From: Arachis hypogaea
Lineage: Eukaryota; Streptophyta; Magnoliopsida; Fabales; Fabaceae
DNA: 64,000 nt
Direction of reading: 5' to 3'
NCBI RefSeq assembly: GCF_003086295.3
Contig: NC_092050.1
Coordinates: 149,302,699-149,366,698 of the forward strand
Program-made: the position numbers and the translations under genes
Shown: positions 23,691 through 36,267 of the stretch, one piece after another
Layout of the letters: each line of letters starts with the position of its first letter
Numbering within the stretch: the first letter of the stretch is position 1
The notes under the pieces: generated by a model
Told to the model about the DNA's origin: nothing
Database searches by the model: none
The model's input: only the letters and a program-made list of their open reading frames with translations

Positions 23691-24005
23691 CAATGAGGAG
23701 CTATATGATGCAGGCTATAATGAAGAAGGCTATAACAATCAGGTAGCTCGACCCAAGGCCAACTTCAGCAATGTGCTAGCAACTCTAGCAACTATTCAAG
23801 ATCCAAATCGGTACCCTGATTCAGGTACCACACACCACATGACACATGATGAGCAGAATTTGATGGAGAAAGAGGAATATGGTGGAGATGAGCAAGTTGT
23901 GATAGGCAACGGAACAGGTTTGCAAATCAATTTTGTTGGTAATTAGTGTTTTTGGTCTAATTTGAGCTCTAGGTTGTTCTTGATGAGAAAATTGTTGCAT
24001 GTATC
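23691..24005 (+). pseudogene. Copia protease remnant
   Basis: The frame 23686-23946 contains Y-P-D-S-G-T-T-H-H-M-T, the Copia aspartic protease motif (normally D-S-G-A-T), followed by V-I-G-N-G-T-G-L. It ends at a stop near 23946 while protease-like sequence continues to about 24050. Confidence 0.85.
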
Positions 24006-24179
24006 TAAAATCACTAAGAATTTGATGAGTGTATATCAATTCTGCTGTGATAATAAGGTATTCTTTGAATTCCATGCTAATAGATGTTGTATCAAGTCAT
24101 AGGAAAATAAGGAAGTTGTTCTTCAAGGGAGTGTTGATAAGGAATTGTATAAATTGATCAGTTTCACCACTGCACACAC

Positions 24180-25130
24180 ACCAGCAGCCTATGTCTCTTC
24201 ATTGAAAAGCATGAATCAATTCTCATTTGGCATACCAGATTAGGACATCCAAGTAAAAGTGTGATATCTAAAGTACCCAGTACATGTAATCTCTCCTTTA
24301 CAATTAATAAACTAGAATGTCCAGCTTGTTGTATTGGTAAATCACACCAATTGTTCTTTCCTATCTCATAAACAGTGTACACAAAGCCTTTAAAATTTGT
24401 ATACATAGATATTTAGAGTCCAGCACCCATATCTGACAATAATAAAAATTGGTACTTTGTTAATTTCATTAGTGCATTCTCAAAGTTTACTTGGTTATAT
24501 CTTATTAAATCTAGAGCTCAACTGAAATCAATATTTAATCACTTTCAACAAATGATTGAATTACAACTAAACACAAAATTAAAGATGATACAAAGTGACA
24601 ATGCTGCTGAATATATTGGTTTATCAAAAATCTTGTAAGAAAGAGGTGTTTGTCGCAGGTTCTCTTGTCTCCATGTGCATAAAAAAATGGATCAACAGAG
24701 AGAAAACATAAGCATATAGTTGAAATGGGACTAACATTGTTGGCTAGAGCTTCAATGTTACTAAATTTTGGGGAGAAGCATTTACAACAGCAGCCAAGCT
24801 AATCAATGTTCTACCTACACCAGTTTTAGATGGACGGTCATTTACTGAGAAGCTGTTTGGAAAGAGACCTCCTTATGAAAATTTGAGAGTGTTTGGGTGT
24901 TTATCCTTTCCTCATCAAAACCCCTTCAACAAGCATAAGTTAAATTTCAGATCATCACCTTGCACTTTTGTTGGCTATGGGATAGTTTAGAAAGGTTACA
25001 AATATCTCACTCAACAAAGCAAGATCATCACAACTCCAAACGTAGTTTTCTTTGAAGATAGATTTTCCTTTAAAGAAGCAGCCAAGAAATTACACAAGCT
25101 AAGTGATCCAGTTCAACCCCAGCAATTCCA
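24180..25130 (+). pseudogene. Copia integrase remnant
   Basis: Across several frames the order is L-G-H-P-S-K-like sequence near 24240, C-P-A-C-C-I-G-K near 24318 (zinc-binding region), D-N-N-K-N-W-Y-F near 24436, and S-D-N-A-A-E-Y-I near 24595-24618 (core Asp). Then comes F-G-C-like sequence near 24890. Many stops and indels separate the pieces, so no frame is open for long. Confidence 0.75.
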
Positions 25131-25139
25131 ATGATTCCA

Positions 25140-25790
25140 AAAATTCCCTCACTTTACAATGAAAATATACTACATTAGTTAGTACAAGCAAGACCAAAAA
25201 TCAATAGACAGCAATTCAACAATTCAGAACACAATTGACAGCAGCAGTAGCAACAACAATTCAACAATTTAGATCACAATAGACAGCAACAGCAGCAACA
25301 ACAATTCAGACCACAATGGACAGTAGCAGCAACAATAACAACTCAACAATTCATAAGACAATTCACAGCAGGAGTAGCAACAACAGCTTAGCAATTCCAA
25401 ACACAATTCACAGCAGCAGTAACAGCAACAATTGAACAATTTAGAACACAATTCACAACAGCAGCAACAACAATAGTTCATCAATTCCAAACACAATTCA
25501 CAGCAGCAGCAACAATTCAACAATTCAGAACACAATTCACAACAGCAACAACAATAATTCAGCAATTTTAAACACAATTCATAGTAGCAGCAACAACAAC
25601 AATTCAACAATTCAGAACATAATCCACAGCAACAGCAATAATAGTTCATCAATTTCAAACACAATTCACAGTAACATCAACAATAATTCAATAATTTAAA
25701 ACATAATTTATAGCAGCACATGCAACAACAATTCAACAATTCAAGAAATTCCTTGGTCACCAATGAGCACAAACAACCAGCACAAGTAAG
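25140..25790 (+). repeat. CAG/CAA-rich minisatellite inside the second Copia
   Basis: An imperfect array with a period of roughly 55-70 bp is built from cagcagcaacaacaattcaac followed by aattcagaacacaattcaca. Around ten units can be followed by eye. In the pol sense it would read as Gln- or Thr/Ala/Gln-rich tracts between integrase and reverse transcriptase. The minus-strand Cys-rich frame at 25269-25664 is its antisense shadow. Confidence 0.85.
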
Positions 25791-25899
25791 ACTAGATATC
25801 AATAGACAGCAGCAGCAACAACAATTAATGACAAGTAATATAAACAACAATCAGACCATGCAACATTTATCAGGCAATACTCAAAACAACAGATTCAGA

Positions 25900-27030
25900 G
25901 CTGAAGAACCAATCGAAATTGCAGCACTTCAACAAAGACCAACAACAGCATCAGCAACATCTATTCCAATACCTATAAATGACATTGAAATTATCTTACC
26001 ACTTGATGAAGAAGCATATTTAGTAGCAGCAACAATGAATACACATTTTATGGTCACCAGATGCAAGGCTAGTGCCTTCAAACCAAGAATATTTTTAGCC
26101 AGTGTGGAGCCAAGGAATGTATAGCAAGAACTACAATCCCCAAAATAGAAAGAAGCTATGGACTTGGAGTATGAAGCCCTAATGAAGAACAAAACTTGAG
26201 AACTAGTCACTCTCCCTCCAAATAGAGAAGCAATATGAAGCAGATGGGTGTTCAGAATTAAATACAATTCTGATGGCTCATTGCAAAATTACAAGGCAAG
26301 GTTGGTGGCACAAGGGTATTCACAGAGGCCAGGCTTTGACTTCACTGAGACATATAGTCCACTGGTTAAAACCATCTCAATCAGATTACTTTTATCAATT
26401 GCTCTAGCTAAGTCATGGGCAAGTAGGGAATTAGATGTAAACAATGCCTTTTTATATGGAGATTTGGTGGAAGAAGTGTATATGAAGCAGCCAAAGGGGT
26501 ATGAGAAAGGTGATTTCTCACTAGTTTGCAAACTAACCAAGGCATTCTATGGACTAAAGCAAGCTCCTAGAGAGTGGTATTACAAACTGGCCTATAGTTT
26601 AGCAGAAATTGGGTTCAAAGCAACAAAATCAAATGTATCGGTATTCTTAAGAATGGTGAATGGAATGAAATAGGATGAAGACCTTTGTGTTAGTGATTGA
26701 GAAACTGAATGCAAAGTTTGTTCTCAAAGATATGGGTGATATTCACTACTTTCTTAGGATTCAGGTAGCTAAGACAAGTGATGAATGGTGCTTTTATCCT
26801 AGCAGAAGTACATCAATGAGGTACTAAAGAAAGCAAATATGAAAGGTTTCTCAAGTTATCACACTCCTCTACCTTCAATAGTAAAGTTATCAGCCTTTGG
26901 TGGTTTTAACTTCAATGATCCTTAACTCTATAGGTCAATAATTGGCAGCCTGCGGCTACAATATCTAACTGTGACCAGGCTTAAGATTTTCATATAGGGT
27001 ACACAAAATGTCACAATTTGTGCAAGCTTG
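25900..27030 (+). pseudogene. Copia reverse transcriptase remnant
   Basis: The best frame, 26248-26673, reads W-V-F-R-I-K-Y-N-S-D-G-S and Y-K-A-R-L-V-A-Q-G-Y, then L-D-V-N-N-A-F-L-Y-G-D-L and Y-G-L-K-Q-A-P-R-E-W-Y. Later fragments include Y-R-S-I-I-G-S-L near 26931 and L-Q-Y-L-T-V-T-R near 26958-26980, which correspond to the region before RNase H. Coding similarity stops near 27030, where the Gypsy palindrome begins. Confidence 0.9.
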
Positions 27031-27035
27031 GTGCG

Positions 27036-28527
27036 TGGCAGAAGTTAACCAATTAAGAGATTTTTATTTAAGAGAACAACGTTGCACGTATAGCTCTTAA
27101 CCGGCTAAGATCTGTCTCACCAATTTAAAAAGGATTGTCACAAATTTTTAGAAATAAAATACTGAGGGTATGAGTCCCAGGTCGTCTCCCAACGAGTTGC
27201 AGGAAAGAGTGCTATTTTATTAACTAGGGATTTTCAGAAAAATTGAGTTTTGATAATGAGTAATTAAAATGCTTAAAAATTAAAATAATAAAAATAAACT
27301 TGAGAATGATTATTATTACTCTAAATAAAAGGCCTTGATTGGGGGAATAATTGAGTGAAACTTCTATCCTTGTTGGGATCTTCTCAAGTGTGGTGTAAAA
27401 AGGTTGTTGTTCTCACTCGATTACCCCTTACTAAATAAGGGAAAGTATGGTGATTGAACTAACTCTTACCCTCAGATCCTAGCCCTCTCCCTTGGGGAGG
27501 TCTAGTGTTAGTAGGTATGGAATTAGCTAATAACATCCAGTTTAACCAAGCACTTGAGCGTTCCAACTCAAGTATCGCCTCTTAATCAACCCCCATGTCA
27601 AGCAGAAATTTTACTCCATTGACATGAAATTAATAATCATAAAAATATGAGAAGACATAATTAAATAAAATAAAATAGAGAATTAAAATTAATTAAAATA
27701 AAGATAACTCTATATATTAATAAATTCAAAACACAACATAATTATCTGAACAGAGTCAATGAGTAACTAATTAAAAATAAGGGAATAAGGAAACAAACTA
27801 AAGTAATGTCTTCAACGGAGGTAATGACTCTCGGCATCCAAAAATCCAAGCAAAAGCTTAAGCTATCAATGTAATGCAACTCTAAAAACTCATATCTAAA
27901 ACTAAGAGCAATCCTAATGTGATGAATCTGAATGTCAGTGGATGCCTGTTGAGTTTCTGCATATTCCCTAGGTTTAGTCTGTGTTTCTGGGCCAAAAACT
28001 GGGTCAAAAAGGGCCCAAAATCGCCCCCAGCATATTCTGTTATTTTTGCAGATCGCGCAGGTCACGCGTACGCGTCGTCCACGCGTTCGCGTCGGTCAGC
28101 GATTTTCCTTGTCACGCATTCGCGTCACTCGTGCAGACTCCAATCCACGCGTTTGCGTCAGGCATGCGTCCGCGTCGTTGCAAATTCTCCATTTCGCGCG
28201 TTCGCGTGGGCCATACGCTCGCGTCATTGCTCGCTGATCATCTCCTTAGTTTTTTGTGTTCCTTCCATTTTTGCAAGCCTCCTCTCCAATTTCCAAGTCA
28301 TTCATGCCCTATGAAGCCTGAAACACTTAACACACGGATCACGGCATCGAATGGGATAAGGGAGAATTAAAATACATAATTAAAGGTCTTTAGGAAGCAA
28401 GTTTTCAACTATGGAGTGATTTTAGGAAGTAATTATAAATACATGCTAATCATATGAATAAGTGGGTAAAGATTTGATAAAACCACACAATTAAACACAA
28501 TATAAATCATAAAATAATGGTTTATCA
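27036..28527 (-). repeat. Gypsy LTR, minus orientation
   Basis: On the minus strand it starts TGATAAACC next to a purine tract and ends CTGCCA, giving TG...CA ends and 1492 bp. It contains CpG-rich words such as acgcgtacgcgtcg and cacgcgttcgcgtc near 28065-28215, and a conserved block ctcccaacgagttgcaggaaag near 27187. The open frames inside it (27742-28370) run through this LTR DNA and are not genes. Confidence 0.75.
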
Positions 28528-28624
28528 ACCTCCCCACACTTAAACATTAGCATGTCCTCATGCTTAGTTGAAGGAGATAAAGTAAATGAGTAGGGACATG
28601 TAAAACTCATGAAATGCAATGCAA

Positions 28625-30553
<1,929 letters not shown>

Positions 30554-32026
30554 TGATAAATCACGATTTTATGGTATATTTTGGATTGAATTGAGTGGAT
30601 TTTGTCAACTATTCTCACACTTATCCATATAAATTGCATGTTTTTGAGATTCCTTTCAAATTTTGTGCTATGATTGAAAATATGCTTCCTAGGCCTTTAA
30701 ATTACTAATTTTTAATCCTCTCTTATCACCATTCGATGCCGTGATGTGTTTGTTAAGTGATTTTAGAGTTTATAGGGCAGGAATGACTTAGAAGATGGAA
30801 AGGAAGCATGCAAAAGTGGAAGGAACACAAATATTTAAAGATTTGAGAAGCTGGTGTCGACGTGTACGCATGGCTGAGGCGTGCACATGACCAGGAGCAG
30901 CGTCCACCTGACGCGTACGCGTGGCCAGTGCAGAGTTCAAATGACACGTATGCGTGGGTGACGCGTACGCGTGACGAGCGTCACATGCTGCAATAGAATG
31001 AAAACGTTGGGGGCGATTTCAGAGCTCATTTCTGGCCCAGTTTCAAGCCCAGTATGCAGATTAGAGGCTGGGAGTGAAGGAGGAGGGCATCATTCCATCC
31101 ATTCACAAGTTTTAGTTTTAGATAGATGTAGAATTCTAGAGAGAGAGGTTCTCTCTTCTCTCTAGGTTTTAGGGTTTCTTCTTTTATTTTCAGTTTCATC
31201 TAGGTTTAGATTCTACTTCTTATCTTGATTCAAGTTCCTCTTTTAATTTCTTGTTATTACCTCTTTACTTTCTTAGTTTTATATGTTGTTTCCTTTACCT
31301 TGTTGCTTTATTGTTCATGACTTCTTGTTGATTCCGATTTTCTTTTAATGCACTTGAGGTATTTTATGTTTATTGTCGCTTTCTTTAATTTGTGTTATTG
31401 TTTTCTTGCAATTGTTAGTCTTAGATTTTACTATTTCCTATTAATTTTCTATGTTTTTTTATTTTGTGCCTTCCAAGTATTTGATAAAATACTTGGTTGG
31501 ATTTTAAAATAGATTTTTGTGTTCTTGGCTTGGATTGAATAATTTGGAGACTCTTGAATTGTCAAAGTCTCTTGTTGATTGGTGATTGAAAGTTGCTAGT
31601 TGGCTTGAACTTCACTAAATCTAGTCTTTGATTAGGACTTGTGAACTTAAGTTGATTTTGCTCACTTGACTTTCTTTCAATTGTTAGAGGTTAACTAAAT
31701 GAGAGAAAAAGGCAATTACCATGATAGGAATTCCAATTCTCAACCCTTGCTAGGACTTTTCTTAGTTGTTAGTTTATTTTCTTGTTATTTACATTCCTTG
31801 TTCATCATTAAAAAAATCCCAAAATACTTTTCCACAACCAATAATAAGTACACTTTCCTGCAATTCCTTTGAGAGATGACCCAAGGTTTATATATTTTAG
31901 TTATTTTTATTGGTTTGCATTGTGACAAACAAATTAAACGTTGATCGAGGATTGCATGTCAGTTTAGAACAATACTTGCAATACAATTCTTTTGAGAAAT
32001 TCTTTACCGACATAAATCTTCCGTCA
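30554..32026 (+). repeat. Gypsy LTR, plus orientation
   Basis: It starts TGATAAATC after the tract agtgtggggaga and ends CCGTCA, 1473 bp. It has the same layout as the left LTR: CATTCGATGCCGTGATG near 30731, acgcgtacgcgtgg words near 30910-30975, and the block cctgcaattcctttgagag near 31858. By eye the two LTRs are clearly homologous but well diverged. Confidence 0.8.
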
Positions 32027-32034
32027 CTTATTAA

Positions 32035-32309
32035 GAGTTAGTTAGATCCTAGAATCTTCTAAGAGACTCTAGAACTAAGCTACAACTATAAAAGGCACAC
32101 TCACTCACTGCTACATTCAATTTTTCAATCACAACACTGAATTACTCATTCTAGATTCAGTTCCTCTCTCTCTCTCTCTCTCTCTCATAACCACCTAAAT
32201 TCATGATACCTTTTATGAACCGCCGCTACTTATTCTAGATTCAGTTCTTCTCTCTCTCCCTCCCTCCCTCCCTCTCTCTCTCTCCCCCCTAAGTTCATGA
32301 TACCTTTTA
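32035..32309 (+). repeat. 3' LTR remnant of the second Copia, internally duplicated
   Basis: The sequence matches the 5' LTR from agttagttagat onward. Near its end a unit of about 95 bp, running from attctagattcagtt through a CT tract to gaaccgccgct, is present twice (about 32149-32230 and 32231-32318). CT/CCCT tracts at 32163-32186 and 32252-32288 are part of this. Confidence 0.8.
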
Positions 32310-32318
32310 TGAACCGCC

Positions 32319-32954
32319 GCTAGTTGTCAGTGGTAGCCGTTCTTCAAGCGTGGCTGAATAAAGCGTCAACAAAGAAACAATAATTATTTTGGCTAATCAG
32401 TAATCACTAAAATAACTTTGGTAAGAGCTCATGCTTTTTAAAAGTCATTTATAATCATGCTGTCAGCAACTAAATTATGACAATATTTTTCTAGAACAAT
32501 TTATAAACGTTTAAACCATCACTATTGACAACCAAATGATGAGTTGCTTTAGAGTTTTGCAAAAATGAAAATGAAAAACGATTTTGATTGATTTTTGCAG
32601 TTTTAAATCGCCATCAAAATAAACTTAAGCTATCATTAACATGTTTTTTATGACAGTTATTAATCACTGCATTTAATTGGCATTAGATTTTTATTTATTA
32701 TATAAATTATTTTCAATATAAATACTAATTTTATATATACAAATACTACAATACCAAATATTTACTTTTCAAAAAATAAAAAATTTGACAAAAATACCAA
32801 CATGGCATTTTAAAATATATGTAGCAAATTACATGTATAGTCATAATTGTGCAAAATCATAACGAAAATAACGAGTCTTTAGGGCATACTAAGCAATTAA
32901 AATTAAATTAGATGTACTGACAAGTGAATTGCCTTGAAAATGATTAGATATTTT
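32319..32954. other. Intergenic DNA, nothing seen
   Basis: AT-rich sequence without a gene or clear repeat. Confidence 0.55.
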
Positions 32955-33520
32955 TAGAGGTGGCTATGAGTAGGGTAGAATTTAATCTTCAAGTTAATTT
33001 TATTCGTGGGTTTAAATTCTTTTAAAATTCAAGCATATCTTACTCGCGAATTGAAAATCTCTCACCCATATTTCTATTCGCACTCTAAAGTTCTACGCTC
33101 GATCTTACTTGATCCGATCTACAACAAATCAAATTTTTCAATCAAATATAATATTTAATCATTTCATAGTTCATAAAGATACTAATAAAATAGAAAATAT
33201 AAAATTAAATCCATATTAAAATTAAAAGCAATAAAATTATAATAAACTCTTTTTTTAAATGACAGGAAAAGAGGATATAAATTTAATTTTCATCGATTTT
33301 ATTATATATGTATAATAATTTTCAATTACATATTATAATATATCACAGATTTAGATTGGTCAGATTAGGTTAAACTTAAACTCAAACTTAACTCTATCTG
33401 CAATTTAACACACTCCTTCTTAATTTGATCTGCTACAGATTGAGTCATCAACTTTACTAAAACAAATTAGATCAGATTGAATATATATAGATAAGATTAA
33501 TATTGCTCGCCCTAAATATT
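32955..33520. mobile_element. Decayed hAT-like element
   Basis: Left end tttagaggtggctat and right end attgctcgccctaaa are imperfect inverted repeats. The flanks share atattt. Layout and words (bounded by gtggca/tgcc-like ends, repeated gggtagg- and tctatctgc-like text) resemble the cleaner element at 33672-34208. It is probably an older member of the same family. Confidence 0.45.
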
Positions 33521-33663
33521 TCATAAACAACTTATAAAGCTGGGGATGCATGGCACGCGGAGACTAGCAGGTTTCAGTTCAGAGGCTAACGAGGTTACGA
33601 GGCTATATAATTAGTTTGATCAAGGCAATCAAATAATAATAAGTACGGACTTGTGTTTCATGT

Positions 33664-34216
33664 CTCTTGTGTAAGGGTGGCAATGGATAGGGTAGGGTAG
33701 GGTTTGGATCTAACCCTAACTCTATCCGTGAGTTGAGATTTTTATATAAACTCAATTCTACTCTATTCGCGGATTGAGAATATCTCAATCCTAACCCTAC
33801 CCGCTCTTAACTTGTGGGTACCCAACCCTATCTGTAGGTTACAAAAAATATACAACATTATTATATAACTTGATGATAATTTAAAATAGAACTGATTTTT
33901 ATGTAAAAAAAAAAATATAATTATCAATTAATGATTTATTTTTTAGTGGTTAAGGATCTTTTATATTTAGTGAAAAGTCTTTGATTCAACATCCACTTAA
34001 AACATATTTTTATATAAGTATATAATATAAACATATATATAATGCGGGTTGGTCGGGTAGGGTTGAGACTCAACCTGCACCCTACCCGACCCGCACAAAA
34101 ATCCTACTCACATCCTACCCTATCCGTTGCGAATCAGGTTGGCAACCCTATCTAATCGGATGGGGTCGGATTAGATACCCACAGATAAGGTACATATTGC
34201 CACTCCTACTCTTGTG
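33664..34216. mobile_element. hAT-like MITE with 8-bp duplication
   Basis: The element is 33672-34208 (537 bp). The ends taagggtggcaat and attgccactccta are near-perfect inverted repeats. The 8-bp duplication ctcttgtg lies at 33664-33671 and 34209-34216, the size expected of hAT transposases. Subterminal DNA is rich in GGGTAGGGT and CCCTACCC words. No transposase is encoded. Confidence 0.88.
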
Positions 34217-35141
34217 GGTGATTTTCTTTTACTTAATAAGTAAGCCTATTATATTGGAGGCACATTTTATTCGTAGGATTTAATATTTATGTAAATATAT
34301 GTCTCAAATAAAGTATTATTTCTCCTCAAATCAAGACAGTCTATTAGCAATCTATCTTAGAATGTGATGATCTTGAAATTTACGATGGTCACAAATAAAA
34401 TAAAAAAAAGTTACTAATTTTGATCTATAATGATGATGGTATTATGAAAAATTCATTTTATTTATTCTTTTGTCTTCTTAATTCTTTTTTTAATTTGGTT
34501 ATTGATGGTGAGTTAAAAAGAAAGACTTTATAGGTAAAAAGAGCAGACTAAATTCTTATTTGTTTTCATAAAAACCAACTTCCATCAAGTTGGTTACATT
34601 TTAAAATAATTATATATCTTCTTTTATTTTATTATTTTAATTAAATATTTATTAAACCAATAAGATAAGACACATCACACACATGAGACATCATATAATA
34701 ATATAATTTCTTACATTTTAAAACTAAATTTAATTTAACATAGCTTATCAATTGTAAAAACAAACTTTCATTTCCTTAAAAGAAGATTTTGTTTAGTTAT
34801 CCATTTCTTCATGTTTAATTATTTTTATTTTTTTTAAAAAACCAAATAAGTTGACGAATTCAATTAATAATATTTTAAATTTTAGTTGATATTTTGATCT
34901 CATATTTGGTTTAATTATTTATATTGAGTTTAAATTAAATAGTCTTTGATTCTAGATTATAATTTAAAAATTTTAAATAATATTAAATAACCAATTATCA
35001 ATACAATTTATAAACTTTAAAATTAATTAAATTTGATTAAACTAATTTTTTAAATGTAATTTGCTAATTATACAAAATTTTACCACTAAAAACTAATACC
35101 ATAAATGTAAAAAATAATTGAATGGGATCCACTTGATTTTG
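34217..35141. other. Intergenic DNA, nothing seen
   Basis: AT-rich sequence with no open frame of note. Confidence 0.55.
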
Positions 35142-35333
35142 GCCAAAATCAGGGGCGGGGCTAGATTAACTTTTAGGGAGGGGCTAAAAAAAACTTTATA
35201 ATTAACAAAAAATAAAATAAAAATTTTAAGGGGGCTAAATTAAAATTTATGCATAATTTGTAAAGAAAACTTAATAGTTGGGGGAGGCCATTGCCCTCCT
35301 TGGCTTGTATGTGGCTCCGCCACTGGCCAAAAT
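35142..35333. mobile_element. Short hAT-like MITE with 8-bp duplication
   Basis: The element is 35150-35325 (176 bp). Left end caggggcggggct and right end ggctccgccactg are inverted repeats. The 8-bp duplication gccaaaat is exact at 35142-35149 and 35326-35333. This GGCGGAGCC-ended family is common in plant genomes. Confidence 0.9.
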
Positions 35334-35585
35334 CGAAAAAGATCCACCCTAATTTTTCACCTAAAAAAATATTATTTTGGCATTTAATATTATTTTAATT
35401 TATTGTTAAAATATTAATTTTTAGAATTTATTTAAAAATGTTCCATTCTTCTATACACGAAATCTCCACAACCGGCAAAGACCAAAAGCTAATTCAGTAA
35501 TTCCTAAGCTTTCTGGCTATCGATTTATTAGTTTGTTTATGTTATTGTATTTAATAATTGAGATTCATTGGTAAAATACGTTGAC

Positions 35586-35631
<46 letters not shown>

Positions 35632-36267
35632 AATTAATTTGATTACTTATACTATAAAATTTTAACAGCATATTAAAATTAATTTGTATCGAATAATATT
35701 AACAAGATTTTATTTTAAGCATTAGTTATCTAAAATAACATTATTTTTTTATAAAATTAACTGATCAAGGCTTGAAAGCTAAAAATTTATATAACAAATT
35801 GCTATAAAGTCTTAATGCATGCACATATGTAATTTGAGAAGACAGAGAGATCAGTACTAAGTACTAACATGCAACCACCGCCACTGTTGTTTGCTCTGTA
35901 TACCACTTTTTTCCCTTTGACCAATAATGACCAATGTCTATTATTTTCTTTGACCAAATTAAAATAATAAAATTAAAATCGCACACCTTGCACATGATAA
36001 TATAACATTATTACTTTAATTTGTACGATTAGGCTTGCTTTCAAGTGGAACACTAATTTAAACGTGCTCTACCTTTATAGGAAGGAGACAGTACTAAAAC
36101 AAAATAACAAAGTACATATATGTATAACTTTTTTTTTTTAAAGAAAGTACGGGAGACAATGGATTTAGTAAATAATATGAACAATAAAGTTAAAAAAAAA
36201 TTAAAATAAGATGATAATTAATTTAAATAAATTTTAATAATTTCGAATTTAAAAAAAATAATGATTT
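35334..36267. other. Intergenic DNA with an AAT microsatellite
   Basis: An (AAT)n run lies at about 35587-35629. A patch of mixed composition near 35820-35930 has no open frame of interest. Nothing else was recognised. Confidence 0.6.

Noticed and set aside
25269..25664. Minus-strand Cys-rich 131-codon frame
   Set aside because: It is the antisense of the CAG/CAA minisatellite in a Copia element. The Cys runs come from GCT/TGC-type repeats, and there is no start context or domain.
25140..25790. Regular repeats considered as a CRISPR-like array
   Set aside because: The repeats are imperfect, low in complexity and without unique spacers. The context is a eukaryotic retrotransposon.
27742..28370. 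Several frames of 107-131 codons around 28000
   Set aside because: They overlap on both strands within a Gypsy LTR whose CpG-rich repeated words open all frames.
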